From positions 1,054,001-1,118,000 of the forward strand of contig NZ_CP016438.1 of the NCBI RefSeq assembly GCF_001685355.1: a stretch of DNA of 64,000 nt, read 5' to 3'. Made by a program: the position numbers and the translations under genes. The first letter of the stretch is position 1. Each line of letters begins with the position of its first letter. Shown piece after piece: positions 48,048-56,364 of this stretch. A model generated the notes under the pieces. It was not told the origin of the DNA. It saw only the letters and a list, made by a program, of their open reading frames with translations, and searched no databases. The stretch comes from Streptomyces lincolnensis. GTDB taxonomy: Bacteria; Actinomycetota; Actinomycetes; Streptomycetales; Streptomycetaceae.

Positions 48048-49390
48048 GGCGCATCCCCGGTCTCTGCGTCGCCGGTCCGTCCGTGGCCTGTCGTTCCGTC
48101 AGTCATGCGCCCCTCGATGGTTGTTGCTTCGTCAGTGTTCCCTGTCGTATCGCCCCGTGTGGTGTCCTTGGCGGGCGGCAGTGGCAGCTGGGTGGAGACG
48201 AGGAAGCCGCCCTCCGGGCGCCTGCCCGCGGAGAGTTGGCCCCCGACCGCGGTGGCACGTTCCCGCATCCCGATCAGGCCGTAACCGGGCGGACGGTCCA
48301 CCACGGCGGACACCCTTGGTCCCGTGAGCGCGTTCGGCGCCGTACTCGCGCCCCGTCCGTCGTCGGCGACGGTGATGGTCACGCGATCGCGGCCGAAGGC
48401 GAGGCGTACCCGGGCGCTGCCGGTACCGGCGTGCTTGGTCACGTTGGTCAGGGACTCCTGGACGATGCGGTAGGCGGTGAGGTCCACTCCCGGCGGCAGC
48501 GGCCTGGCCGTGCCCTCCTGGTGCACCGTCACCTCCAGACCCGCGCGGCGGAAGGACTCGACGAGCGTGGGAAGTTGGGACAGGCCGGGCGCCGGTTCGG
48601 CGGGCGTGGCCGCGTCCCCGGACTGACGCAGCAGACCGACCGTGGCGCGCAGTTCGTCGAGCGCGTGGCCGGTGGTCTCGACGAGCTCCCTGAGGCTCGT
48701 GCGGGTCTGTTCCGGGCGGGTGTCGAAGAGGTGGGCGGCGACCGTGGCCTGCGCGTTGGCCAGGGTGATCTGATGCGCTACGAGGTCGTGCAGTTCCCGG
48801 GCGATACGCACCCGTTCCTCGGCCACTCTCTGGCGCGCCTCGCTGTCCCGGCTCTCCTCGGCCCGCCGGGCCCGCTCCTCCACGGCCGCCAGGTAGGCCC
48901 GCCGGTTCCGCACCGAGTGACCGAGTACGCCGGCCACCAGCGGGAACGCCGCCACCGCTCCCACCCTGCTCGCGTCCTTCCACGAGAGGGCCCCGAACAG
49001 GGGGGTGGAGGCGACCAGCAGTGCCGCGGAGATGAGCAGCACCGCGCCCGCCGCGCGCCGTTCGTCGCGCACGGTCAGCGCGTACGAGTAGGCGGTGATC
49101 ACGGCGGGGGCCACGATGAGCGGGCTCAGCAGGAGGCCGAGTACCGGCCCCAGCACGCCGCACGCGGTCGTGACCGCCATGGCGGCCAGGGGCGCCCGGT
49201 GCCGCACCGGCAGCGCGGCGCAGGACACCACGGCGATGAGGTAGGCGGCGGCGGACGGCGGTGACAGCGTGCTGCCGTCGTCCTGCACCACGCCGCCGAA
49301 CAGGCAGAGCGCGAACGCCGCCGCCGTGACCGCTGCCTCCCGCCACCACGTGCCGCGTGATCGCGGGCCGCCGCCCCCCGTGTCCGTCAT
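48044..49390 (-). CDS. Two-component sensor histidine kinase (NarL type)
   Basis: A 448-residue membrane kinase: 4-5 N-terminal helices within residues ~15-165 (VTAAAFALCLFGGVV, AAYLIAVVSCAALPV, LLLSPLIVAPAVITAYSYAL), a HisKA_3 dimerisation domain with the phospho-His in RVRIARELHDLVAHQITLAN, and a HATPase_c domain (ESLTNVTKHAGTGSARV, GYGLIGMRERATAVGGQL). The extracellular loops are short, so it may sense a membrane-embedded signal such as a drug. Its C-terminal ~40 residues are low-complexity. It starts seven bases after the MMPL2 stop, in one operon. Confidence 0.9.
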   Translation of the reverse strand: MTDTGGGGPRSRGTWWREAAVTAAAFALCLFGGVVQDDGSTLSPPSAAAYLIAVVSCAALPVRHRAPLAAMAVTTACGVLGPVLGLLLSPLIVAPAVITAYSYALTVRDERRAAGAVLLISAALLVASTPLFGALSWKDASRVGAVAAFPLVAGVLGHSVRNRRAYLAAVEERARRAEESRDSEARQRVAEERVRIARELHDLVAHQITLANAQATVAAHLFDTRPEQTRTSLRELVETTGHALDELRATVGLLRQSGDAATPAEPAPGLSQLPTLVESFRRAGLEVTVHQEGTARPLPPGVDLTAYRIVQESLTNVTKHAGTGSARVRLAFGRDRVTITVADDGRGASTAPNALTGPRVSAVVDRPPGYGLIGMRERATAVGGQLSAGRRPEGGFLVSTQLPLPPAKDTTRGDTTGNTDEATTIEGRMTDGTTGHGRTGDAETGDAP

Positions 49391-49397
49391 GGTCGGC

Positions 49398-51686
49398 TCA
49401 GTGCTGATGCCGGCCGACGGGGAGCCGCCGCACCGCCGCGTCCGGGTCGGTGGCGGGGGCCGGGACATGCCTGCTCAGTTTCTCGCCCTCGATATCCACA
49501 TTCGGCAGCACACGGTTCAGGATACGAGGCAGCCACCAGGCCCGGTGGCCGAGCAGTGCCAGGATCGCGGGCACGATCGCCATCCGGACCACGAAGGCGT
49601 CGAAGGCGACGGCGGCGGCCAGCCCGACGCCCATCGTCTGGATGGTCGGGCTGCTCATGCCTACGAATCCGGCGAAGACGCTGATCATGATGATCGCCGC
49701 CGCGGCCACCACACGTCCGCTGTGCCGGAAACCGCTGACGATCGCCTCGCCGGGGGACGCGCCATGGACGTAGGCCTCCCGCATCCGGGTGAGGAGGAAG
49801 ACCTCGTAGTCCATGGCGAGGCCGAAGACGATGCCGATGATGAGAATCGGCATCAGCGACATGACCGGTCCGGTCTGTTCGATGCCGAGCAGGCCTGCCG
49901 CCCAGCCCCACTGGAAGACGGCGACGAGGACTCCGAAGGCGGCACCCACCGACAGCAGGAAGCCGAGCGCGGCCTTGACCGGGACCAGCACCGAGCGGAA
50001 GACCACCGTCAGCAGGAGCACCGCCAGGCCGATGACCACGGCCAGATAGGGGATGAGGGCGTCGGACATGGCTTCGGAGATGTCGATGTTCATCGCGGTG
50101 GTGCCGGTCACCAGGACGGCGGCGCCGGTGTCGGCCTCGACGTCGGAGACCGCGCCCCGGATCGCGTGGACCAGGTCCTTGGTCTCGCCGCTGTTCGGCG
50201 CGGTCTTTGGGACGGCGGTGAGGACGGCCGTGTCCTTGGCCTGGTTGAGAACCGGATCACCGACCGACGCGATGCCGTCCACTCCCCGTAGGGTTGTGAC
50301 GACCTGGTCCGTGGTGGCCCGGGCGCCGGCGGACTCCGGCATGTCCACAACCACGGTCAACGGGCCGTTGAAGCCGGGGCCGAAGCCCTCCGACAGCAGG
50401 TCGTAGGCGCGGCGCTGGGTGGTCTCCACCGACTTGGACTCGTCTCCGGGCAGCCCGAGTTCGAGGCTCAGCGCCGGCAGGGCGATGGCCCCGAGGCCGA
50501 GTACGGAGGTCATCAGCACGGCCGCCGGCCGGCGCAGCACGAACCGCGCCCAGCGGGTGCCTATGCGCTTCGCTGGCTTTGCCGCGATGGGTCGTCGGTC
50601 GCCTGAGGGTTCGTCGTGGCTGGTCGCGCAGTTCCCCGCGCCCCTTCGGGGCGCTCCCGCAGCCTTGCGGACGGCGCGGGACAGGACCCGCCGGCCGAAG
50701 AAGCCGAACAGCGCGGGGACCAGGGTCAGTGCGACGAGTACGGCAAGGGCCACGGCGCCCGCGCCGCCCATGCCCATCTTGGTGAGTTCGGGGATTCCGA
50801 CGACCCCCAGCCCGACCAGGGCGATGAAGACGGTCGCGCCGGCGAAGACGACGGCGGATCCGGCCGTGCCCACCGCCCGGCCCGCGGCCTCCTCCGGCTC
50901 GCTGCCCCGGGCGCGCTCGTCGCGGAAGCGGGAGGTGATGAAGAGTGCGTAGTCGATACCGACCGCCAGCCCCAGCATCAACGCCAGGATGGCTACGGTG
51001 GACGTCAGGCCCAGTGGAACGGCCAGCGCGGAGACCAGGCCGAAGGCTATGGCCACGCCCACGAAGGCGGTCAGCAGCGACAAGCCGGCCGCGACCAGCG
51101 ATCCGAGGGCGAGGACAAGGACCACCGCCGCCACCGCCACGCCGATGAGCTCCGTCGTACCGCCCAGTTCCTCTTCCGCGTCCAGGGCCGAGCCGCCGAT
51201 CTCCACGGTCAGCCCCGCGGCCCGGGCCTGGCTCGCGGCGTCTTCGAGGGCGCTCTTCGTCGGCCCGATCAGGTCGACGGCCTCGGCGGTGTAGGTGACC
51301 GTGGAGTAGGCGATGGTGCCGTCCTCGCTGACAGCCCCGGTCTCGTAGGGGTCGGTGGTCGACGCGACCTGATCGCCCCCGTCCAGTGAGCCGAGCGTGT
51401 CCTCGACGGCCGCCCTGTTCTCCCTGGCCGTCACCCGCTGCCCGTCCGGGGCCCGGAACACCAAACGGGCCTCGGCGCCCTGGGAGTTGCTCTGCGGGAA
51501 GCGCTCGTCCAGCAGGTCGAACGCCTTCTGCGACTCGGTGCCGGGCATGGAGAGGTCCTCTTCCTCTCCGGTCGGCGCCACGGCGGCGCCGACCACGGCC
51601 AGCACCAGGGCACCCAGCCACAGGCCGCCCACGAGCCGGCGCCGCCGGAAGGCCCACCGTCCGATCCGGTAAAGAAACGTCGCCAC
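49398..51686 (-). CDS. MMPL-family (RND-like) transporter 2
   Basis: A 762-residue transporter with two MMPL units. Signature segments are LMLGLAVGIDYALFITSRFRD in the first half and IIGIVFGLAMDYEVFLLTRMRE in the second, each carrying the Asp of the proton relay. N-terminal helix RRRLVGGLWLGALVLAVVGA. The GTG start coincides with the end of leader copy B, with TGGAG about nine bases upstream. It is the first gene of an operon with a sensor kinase and a response regulator; a MerR gene lies upstream on the same strand. Likely a drug or lipid exporter under envelope-stress or drug control. Confidence 0.9.
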   Translation of the reverse strand: MATFLYRIGRWAFRRRRLVGGLWLGALVLAVVGAAVAPTGEEEDLSMPGTESQKAFDLLDERFPQSNSQGAEARLVFRAPDGQRVTARENRAAVEDTLGSLDGGDQVASTTDPYETGAVSEDGTIAYSTVTYTAEAVDLIGPTKSALEDAASQARAAGLTVEIGGSALDAEEELGGTTELIGVAVAAVVLVLALGSLVAAGLSLLTAFVGVAIAFGLVSALAVPLGLTSTVAILALMLGLAVGIDYALFITSRFRDERARGSEPEEAAGRAVGTAGSAVVFAGATVFIALVGLGVVGIPELTKMGMGGAGAVALAVLVALTLVPALFGFFGRRVLSRAVRKAAGAPRRGAGNCATSHDEPSGDRRPIAAKPAKRIGTRWARFVLRRPAAVLMTSVLGLGAIALPALSLELGLPGDESKSVETTQRRAYDLLSEGFGPGFNGPLTVVVDMPESAGARATTDQVVTTLRGVDGIASVGDPVLNQAKDTAVLTAVPKTAPNSGETKDLVHAIRGAVSDVEADTGAAVLVTGTTAMNIDISEAMSDALIPYLAVVIGLAVLLLTVVFRSVLVPVKAALGFLLSVGAAFGVLVAVFQWGWAAGLLGIEQTGPVMSLMPILIIGIVFGLAMDYEVFLLTRMREAYVHGASPGEAIVSGFRHSGRVVAAAAIIMISVFAGFVGMSSPTIQTMGVGLAAAVAFDAFVVRMAIVPAILALLGHRAWWLPRILNRVLPNVDIEGEKLSRHVPAPATDPDAAVRRLPVGRHQH

Positions 51687-51850
51687 CTGTGATCACTCCA
51701 GACGCCGTAAGGCAAGGGGGAATGCGTGAGATTCACGCGCCACCCACACTTCCCTCCGGCGCCCCTGCCGGGCATCGTCCTCCGCCGCCGTCCTCCCCTG
51801 GTGCATCCGGACCAGCCACTCGCGTGTCCTGGTGCGTACGCACTACGGGC
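51684..51850 (-). repeat. Duplicated pump leader, copy B (inverted copy at 44220-44386)
   Basis: Minus-strand copy of the leader at 44220-44386, ending at the MMPL2 GTG. It holds a perfect 12-base palindrome GTGCGTACGCAC (51832-51843), where copy A has GTGCCCAGGCAC: both arms changed together so symmetry is kept. The second dyad here is GCGTGA-GAT-TCACGC (51724-51738 as read on the plus strand), shorter than in copy A, although G-U pairs would extend it in RNA. Confidence 0.85.
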
Positions 51851-51895
51851 CGATTCGGGGCGGGGCGGGACATGGCGTGATTCTGGAATTCGATG

Positions 51896-52804
51896 TCAGG
51901 TCTGGTCCGCGGCGCGCAGGGCCCGCGCCAGCCATTCCAACTCCTCGGTCGCGTCGGGCGACGAATTCTGCCCGCGCACCCGGGCGACGAGCGTGCGGTA
52001 GTGCTCCGCTCCTGCCTCGATCCCGGCCTCCAGGCTGCGCAGCAGGGCGGCCCGATCGGTGTCACCGAAGAGCTCGGACAGCACCTCGGCCGCGGCCGGC
52101 CCCTCGGGAGGGACCCCGCCTTTTCTGACCTCCGCGACGGTCTGCACGATCTGCCTGGCCCACCAGATGGACGCCCCAGGGGGACGACTCTGCCCCGGTA
52201 CAGGCGTGTTGAGCTCCATCCATGTGCGCAACCGGGCGCGGAAACCGGGGTCCCGCACCAGTTCGGCCAGTTCGATCCAGGCGTCGACCTGCTCGGGTGT
52301 GGGATCGTCGGGCAGTTCGATGCTGAAGGTGCGCATGCGGTCGCGCAGGCCCGGGTCGTCGAGGCCGCCGAACACCTCCTCCTTGAACTCGTCGATGATC
52401 TGCTCGCGTTCGGCGGCCGAAAGCCGCGCCAACCGGTTCATCAGTGCTGTCTCCTCAACGGTCGAACCCCGTTTCGCCACGGTGGACAGGACGGCCCGGC
52501 TCACCTTGAGGGAGCGGATCTGCGCGTCGAGCGCGGCCACATGCGCGTCGGCGACCTCGGCGACCGTGGTGCGGCCGCTCAGGACGCGGCACACGTCGTC
52601 GAGTCCGAGACCCAACTCCCGCAGAGTGCGCACCAGTTCGACGCGGGCCACGGACTCGGCGTCGTACAACCGGTAGCCGCCCGCGGAGCGGGCCACAGGC
52701 GGCACCGCTCCCTCGTCCGACCAGAAGCGCAGGGTGCCCACCGAAAGGCCGGTGCGGTGCGCGAGCCGGCCAATGGTGAGCACGTCGGGGCGTTCGTCAT
52801 CCAT
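51896..52804 (-). CDS. MerR-family transcriptional regulator
   Basis: A 302-residue regulator. MerR winged helix at residues ~8-75: LTIGRLAHRTGLSVGTLRFW, GGYRLYDAESVARVELVRTL, LGLGLDDVCRVLSG. A helical connector follows (VADAHVAALDAQIRSLKVSRAVL), and a ~190-residue C-terminal effector domain of the kind found in TipA/drug-binding MerR proteins, with no Cys metal site. It lies upstream of and parallel to MMPL2, with leader copy B between, so the leader's dyads may be its binding sites. It also follows arsI by 43 bases on the same strand but has no arsenic-type Cys residues. Confidence 0.88.
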   Translation of the reverse strand: MDDERPDVLTIGRLAHRTGLSVGTLRFWSDEGAVPPVARSAGGYRLYDAESVARVELVRTLRELGLGLDDVCRVLSGRTTVAEVADAHVAALDAQIRSLKVSRAVLSTVAKRGSTVEETALMNRLARLSAAEREQIIDEFKEEVFGGLDDPGLRDRMRTFSIELPDDPTPEQVDAWIELAELVRDPGFRARLRTWMELNTPVPGQSRPPGASIWWARQIVQTVAEVRKGGVPPEGPAAAEVLSELFGDTDRAALLRSLEAGIEAGAEHYRTLVARVRGQNSSPDATEELEWLARALRAADQT

Positions 52805-52847
52805 GAGTCAGATCCTGAACCCTCCGGTGGGTAGAGACTCAAGTGAT

Positions 52848-53267
52848 TCAGTGCGAGGGCGTGGTGCAGCAGGCGCTGCCCTGCTGCTTGGCCAGGGAGT
52901 CGGCGTCGGCCTTGACGACGTACACCTCCCAGGGTTCCTGGCCCGGGCCGTGGACCCAGACCTTGTCCTGGAGGGCGTAGCAACAGGTGGTGTCGTTCTC
53001 CACGTCTGTGGCCAGGCCGGCCTCGCCCAGCCGGGCCGTGGCGGCATGCACGTCTTCGCTGCTTTCGACCTCGACGCCGAGGTGGTCCATGCGGGTCGCC
53101 TCGCCCGTCGCGCCCTCGATGAGGACGAGCTTGAGCGGGGGCTCGGCGATGGCGAAGTTGGCGTAGCCGTCGCGGAGTTTGGCGGGCTCGGTGCCGAACA
53201 GCTTGCTGTAGAAGGCGACCGAGGCGTTGAGGTCGGGAACGCGGAGGGCGAGTTGTACGCGGGACAT
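52848..53267 (-). CDS. arsI: ArsI/CadI-family organoarsenical C-As lyase
   Basis: A 139-residue vicinal-oxygen-chelate (glyoxalase-fold) dioxygenase that breaks the carbon-arsenic bond of trivalent methyl or aromatic arsenicals. Visible markers: the first strand MSRVQLALRVPDLNASVAFY (Gln5 metal ligand), MDHLGVEVES (His62), the arsenic-binding vicinal pair Cys95-Cys96 in TTCCYALQDKVWV, and EPWEVYVV (Glu114). AAGGAGG sits upstream of the ATG. A further Cys pair (SACCTTPSH) ends the protein. It follows the flavoprotein gene by 28 bases in a two-gene operon divergent from arsR1. Confidence 0.92.
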   Translation of the reverse strand: MSRVQLALRVPDLNASVAFYSKLFGTEPAKLRDGYANFAIAEPPLKLVLIEGATGEATRMDHLGVEVESSEDVHAATARLGEAGLATDVENDTTCCYALQDKVWVHGPGQEPWEVYVVKADADSLAKQQGSACCTTPSH

Positions 53268-53295
53268 GACGAACCTCCTTGTATGGATGGGGACT

Positions 53296-54675
53296 TCAGC
53301 AGCCGCCGGAGGCGGCCGGGGCGCCGATGCCGGTGCCGATCCGGAGGGTGGCGGGGGCGGCGCAGCAGCCGCCGCCGTCGCCGGCCTGTGCCGCCTCGGG
53401 CTCGTCGAAGAGGCCCGCGCCGCCGCACACTCCGGTCTCCGGCAGGGTCAACTCGACGCGCTCGGCGGCCTCCTGGTCGCCCGCGATCGCCGCGGCGATG
53501 GAGCGGACCTGCTCGTAGCCGGTCATCGCGAGGAACGTGGGGGCGCGGCCGTAGGACTTCATGCCGACGAGGTAGACGTCCTGCTCCGGGTGGGAGAGCT
53601 CGTTCACGCCGTGCGGGTAGACGGTGCCGCAGGAGTGCTGGTTGGGGTCGATGAGCGGGGCCAGGGCGGTCGGGGCCTGGAGGCGCTCGTCGAGGCCGAG
53701 GCGGAGCTCGGAGAGGAAGGAGAGGTCGGGGCGGAAGCCGGTCAGGACGATGACCTCGTCGACCGGGTCGAGGCGGCGGCCGTCCTCGCCGACGAGGACC
53801 AGGCGGCCGTCGGCGTCGCGCTCGATGGCGTCGGTGCGGAAACCGGTGACCGCGTCGGCGTGGCCGTCGTCGACGGCGGCCTTGGCCGCGAGACCGAGGG
53901 CGCCGCGGGCGGGGAGCTGGTCGGAGGTGCCGCCGCCGAAGGTGGAGCCGGAGATGCCCCGGCGCAGGATCCACACGCCCTTGGTGCCGGTGCCGTCGTC
54001 GGACGTGGCGAGGTCGGCCAGGTACGCGAGCGCGGTGAAGGCGGAGGCGCCCGAGCCGATGACCGCGGTGCGCCTGCCCGCGTACCGGGCCCGCACGGCC
54101 GGGTCCTTGAGGTCGGGAACACGGTAGGTGATCCGGTCGGAGGCGGCCTTCTCGCCGAGGGCGGGCAGGCCGCTGCCGCCGGCCGGGCTCGGGGTGGCCC
54201 AGGTCCCGGAGGCGTCGATCACCGCGCGGGCGAACAGCCGCTCCTCGCGGCCGTCGGCGTGGGCGACATGGACGACGAACGGCTGGTCCTCGCGGTCGGC
54301 GTCCACGATCCGGTCCCGGCCCGCACGTGAAACGCCGGTGACGGTGACCCCGAAGCGGACCCGCTCGCCGAGGACGTCGGCGAGCGGCTGGAGGTACTGC
54401 TCGGCCCAGTCCCCGCCCGAGGGGTAGGCGGCGGCGTCCGGCTTCACCCATCCGGTCGGGGCCAGCAGCTTCTCGGCCGCCGGGTCGGTGACCTCGCCCC
54501 AGGTGGAGAACAGCCGCACATGCGCCCACTCGCGCACCGCCGCTCCGGCGGCCGGGCCGGCTTCCAGGACCAGCGGGGCGAGGCCGCGGGCGGTGAGGTG
54601 GGCGGCGGCAGCGAGTCCGGTGGGGCCGGCTCCGATCACGACGACGGGCAGCTCGGCGGTGGCAGGCGCGTTCAC
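53296..54675 (-). CDS. ArsO-like flavin-dependent oxidoreductase (copy 1)
   Basis: A 459-residue flavoprotein. FAD fold VVVIGAGPTGLAAAAHLTARG; NADPH fold RTAVIGSGASAFTALAYLADL; ATG-type motif VIVLTGFRPDLSFL; final FAD-domain block DVYLVGMKSYGRAP. The C-terminal ~40 residues are Cys-rich (TGVCGGAGLF, GGGCCAAPA, ASGGC at the very end), suiting thiol binding of arsenic. GTG start has GAGGAG upstream. It is divergent from arsR1 and coupled to arsI. Proteins of this type in streptomycete ars clusters are called ArsO, but the reaction is not settled. Confidence 0.8.
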   Translation of the reverse strand: MNAPATAELPVVVIGAGPTGLAAAAHLTARGLAPLVLEAGPAAGAAVREWAHVRLFSTWGEVTDPAAEKLLAPTGWVKPDAAAYPSGGDWAEQYLQPLADVLGERVRFGVTVTGVSRAGRDRIVDADREDQPFVVHVAHADGREERLFARAVIDASGTWATPSPAGGSGLPALGEKAASDRITYRVPDLKDPAVRARYAGRRTAVIGSGASAFTALAYLADLATSDDGTGTKGVWILRRGISGSTFGGGTSDQLPARGALGLAAKAAVDDGHADAVTGFRTDAIERDADGRLVLVGEDGRRLDPVDEVIVLTGFRPDLSFLSELRLGLDERLQAPTALAPLIDPNQHSCGTVYPHGVNELSHPEQDVYLVGMKSYGRAPTFLAMTGYEQVRSIAAAIAGDQEAAERVELTLPETGVCGGAGLFDEPEAAQAGDGGGCCAAPATLRIGTGIGAPAASGGC

Positions 54676-54693
54676 GGTCGACTCCTCGGTGTT

Positions 54694-54829
54694 TCGACAT
54701 CTGTCGATGGCTTGCACGGCCAGCCTTGCACTTGATTCGATAGACGTCAACATAGACATTCTTCGAATTCGAGAAGGCAGCGCCCCGATCCGCCTGGTTC
54801 GACATGTGTCAACATAGACGTATGTCGAA
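54694..54829. promoter_or_regulatory. ArsR operator region between arsO-like and arsR1
   Basis: Three symmetric sites lie in the divergent gap: TCGACAtcTGTCGA (54694-54707), and a 23-base direct repeat of form rTTCGAyA...GTCAACATAGAC at 54735-54757 and 54797-54819. The last overlaps the region just before the arsR1 ATG and is followed by CATAGACGTATG (54813-54824). These are typical imperfect 12-2-12-like ArsR/SmtB boxes and would shut both divergent promoters. Confidence 0.65.
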
Positions 54830-55202
54830 TGCCAAGCTGCTGCCGCTGATCGAGCCCTCCGACGGTCAGGCCGCTGTGACGCCGTGCTGTCCGCCGCTGA
54901 CCGAGCGCCCGTTCAGCGCGGAGGAGGCCGAGGTGGCCGCGCGTATGTTCAAGGCGCTGGGCGACCCGGTGCGGCTGCGGCTGTTCTCCGCGGTCGCCTC
55001 GCACGAGGGCGGCGAGGCGTGCGTGTGCGACATCTCCGACGTCGGTGTCTCCCAGCCGACCGTGTCCCACCACCTGAAGAAGCTCAAGGAGGCCGGCCTG
55101 CTCAGCTCCGAGCGGCGCGGCACCTGGGTGTACTACCGGGTCGAGCCGTCGGTGCTGGCCGCGATGGGCAAGCTGCTGACCGGCGTGCCGGCGGTCGTCT
55201 GA
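54822..55202 (+). CDS. arsR: ArsR-family arsenic-responsive repressor (1)
   Basis: A 126-residue winged-helix repressor: FKALGDPVRLRLFSAVASHE, the alpha-3 metal motif ACVCDISDVG, the recognition helix VSQPTVSHHLKKLKEAGLL and the wing SSERRGTWVYYRV. In addition to the classical CxC in helix 3 it has a vicinal Cys pair near the N-terminus (TPCCPPL), like the pair that binds As(III) with a helix Cys in Corynebacterium ArsR. ATG 54822 has no ribosome binding site and the operator runs up to it, so the message may be leaderless. It should repress itself and the divergent flavoprotein-arsI operon. Confidence 0.9.
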   Translation: MSNAKLLPLIEPSDGQAAVTPCCPPLTERPFSAEEAEVAARMFKALGDPVRLRLFSAVASHEGGEACVCDISDVGVSQPTVSHHLKKLKEAGLLSSERRGTWVYYRVEPSVLAAMGKLLTGVPAVV

Positions 55203-55250
55203 CCCGGGCCGCGAGGGAAGCCGGATCCCGCTCGCGGTCCGCCACGTCAC

Positions 55251-56327
55251 TCAGTCCTCTTCTAGCCCGCCTACGAGTTCGGCGATCTCACGCGCCGCCT
55301 CCCTCGCCGAGCGCCCGACACCGATCAGGGTGGCCGAGGCGGGCCCGGTCCAGTCGCCGTAGCCGAGCAGGTGCAGGCGCGGTTCGCCCACCGACCGCGT
55401 GCCCTCCGTGGCGATGTGGCCGCGCCGGCCACGCAGCCCCAGGGGCGCCAGGTAGGAGAGGGCCGGGCGGAAGCCGGTGCACCAGATGACCGCGTCCGCC
55501 TCGGCACGGGCGCCGTCGGCCCATTCGACGCCGCCCGGGACGAGGCGGCTGAACATCGGGGTGGCTTTCAGCAGGCCGCGGTCGCGGGCTTCCCGGACGG
55601 GCGGTACGGCGACGATGTCGCCGAGCGAGGCGACGCCTGCCGTGTCGCTGCGGCCCTCGTCGAGCGCGCGGCGACGGGCGGTGGCCACGTCGAACAGCGC
55701 GCGGCCGTCGATGTTGTCGGCCAGGTAGCGCGGCGGGCGTTGGGTGACCCACGTCAGCCGGGTGTCGTGGGCGAGGTCGGCGGCGATCTGGGCGCCGGAG
55801 TTGCCTCCGCCGACCACGACGACGCGGCGGCCGGCGAAGTCCTGGGGCCGCCGGTACTCGACGGTGTGCAGTTGCTGTCCGCCGAAGTCGGCTCTGCCGG
55901 GGAGGGCGGGCAGGAAGGGCCGCCACCAGGTACCGGTCGCGCTGATCACGGCTCGGGCGTGCCAGGTGCCGGAATCGGTCTCCACTCGGAGGAGCCGGCC
56001 TGCGCGGTGCACCCCGGCGACGCGTACCGGTCGTTCCACGGGCAGCTCGTAGCGTTTCTCGTAGTCCCGCAGGTAGGCCACCACATGTCCGGCGTCCGGG
56101 TACTCCTCCCCCGGCTGCGGGGGCATGAGCCGCCCGGGCAGGGAGGAGAAGGCCGCCGGGGAGAACAGGCGGAGCGAGTCCCAGGTGTGCTGCCAGGCCC
56201 CGCCGGGCGTGGACCGGGCGTCGAGGACGACGAAGTCCACGCCCAGGCGGCGCAGGTGATAACCGGCGGCGAGGCCGGACTGACCGCCGCCGACGATCAC
56301 CACGTGAGTGTGCCGGGCCGCTGTCAC
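55251..56327 (-). CDS. arsO: ArsO-like flavin-containing monooxygenase (copy 2)
   Basis: A 358-residue flavoprotein of the FMO/thioredoxin-reductase-like group: VVIVGGGQSGLAAGYHLRRLG, GGAWQHTWDSLRLFSPAAF (FMO-type), an ISATGTWWRPFLPALPG motif, and the NADPH fold VVVVGGGNSGAQIAADLAHD. It is similar in layout to the ArsO proteins encoded next to acr3 in Streptomyces ars clusters. It is last in the arsR2-acr3-arsO operon, 37 bases after acr3, and its end converges with arsR1. The two ArsO-like proteins of this island are clearly different in sequence and may not be redundant. Confidence 0.82.
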   Translation of the reverse strand: MTAARHTHVVIVGGGQSGLAAGYHLRRLGVDFVVLDARSTPGGAWQHTWDSLRLFSPAAFSSLPGRLMPPQPGEEYPDAGHVVAYLRDYEKRYELPVERPVRVAGVHRAGRLLRVETDSGTWHARAVISATGTWWRPFLPALPGRADFGGQQLHTVEYRRPQDFAGRRVVVVGGGNSGAQIAADLAHDTRLTWVTQRPPRYLADNIDGRALFDVATARRRALDEGRSDTAGVASLGDIVAVPPVREARDRGLLKATPMFSRLVPGGVEWADGARAEADAVIWCTGFRPALSYLAPLGLRGRRGHIATEGTRSVGEPRLHLLGYGDWTGPASATLIGVGRSAREAAREIAELVGGLEED

Positions 56328-56364
56328 GAGGCCCGCACCATGCCGGTGCGGTCCAAGCAGTGCA

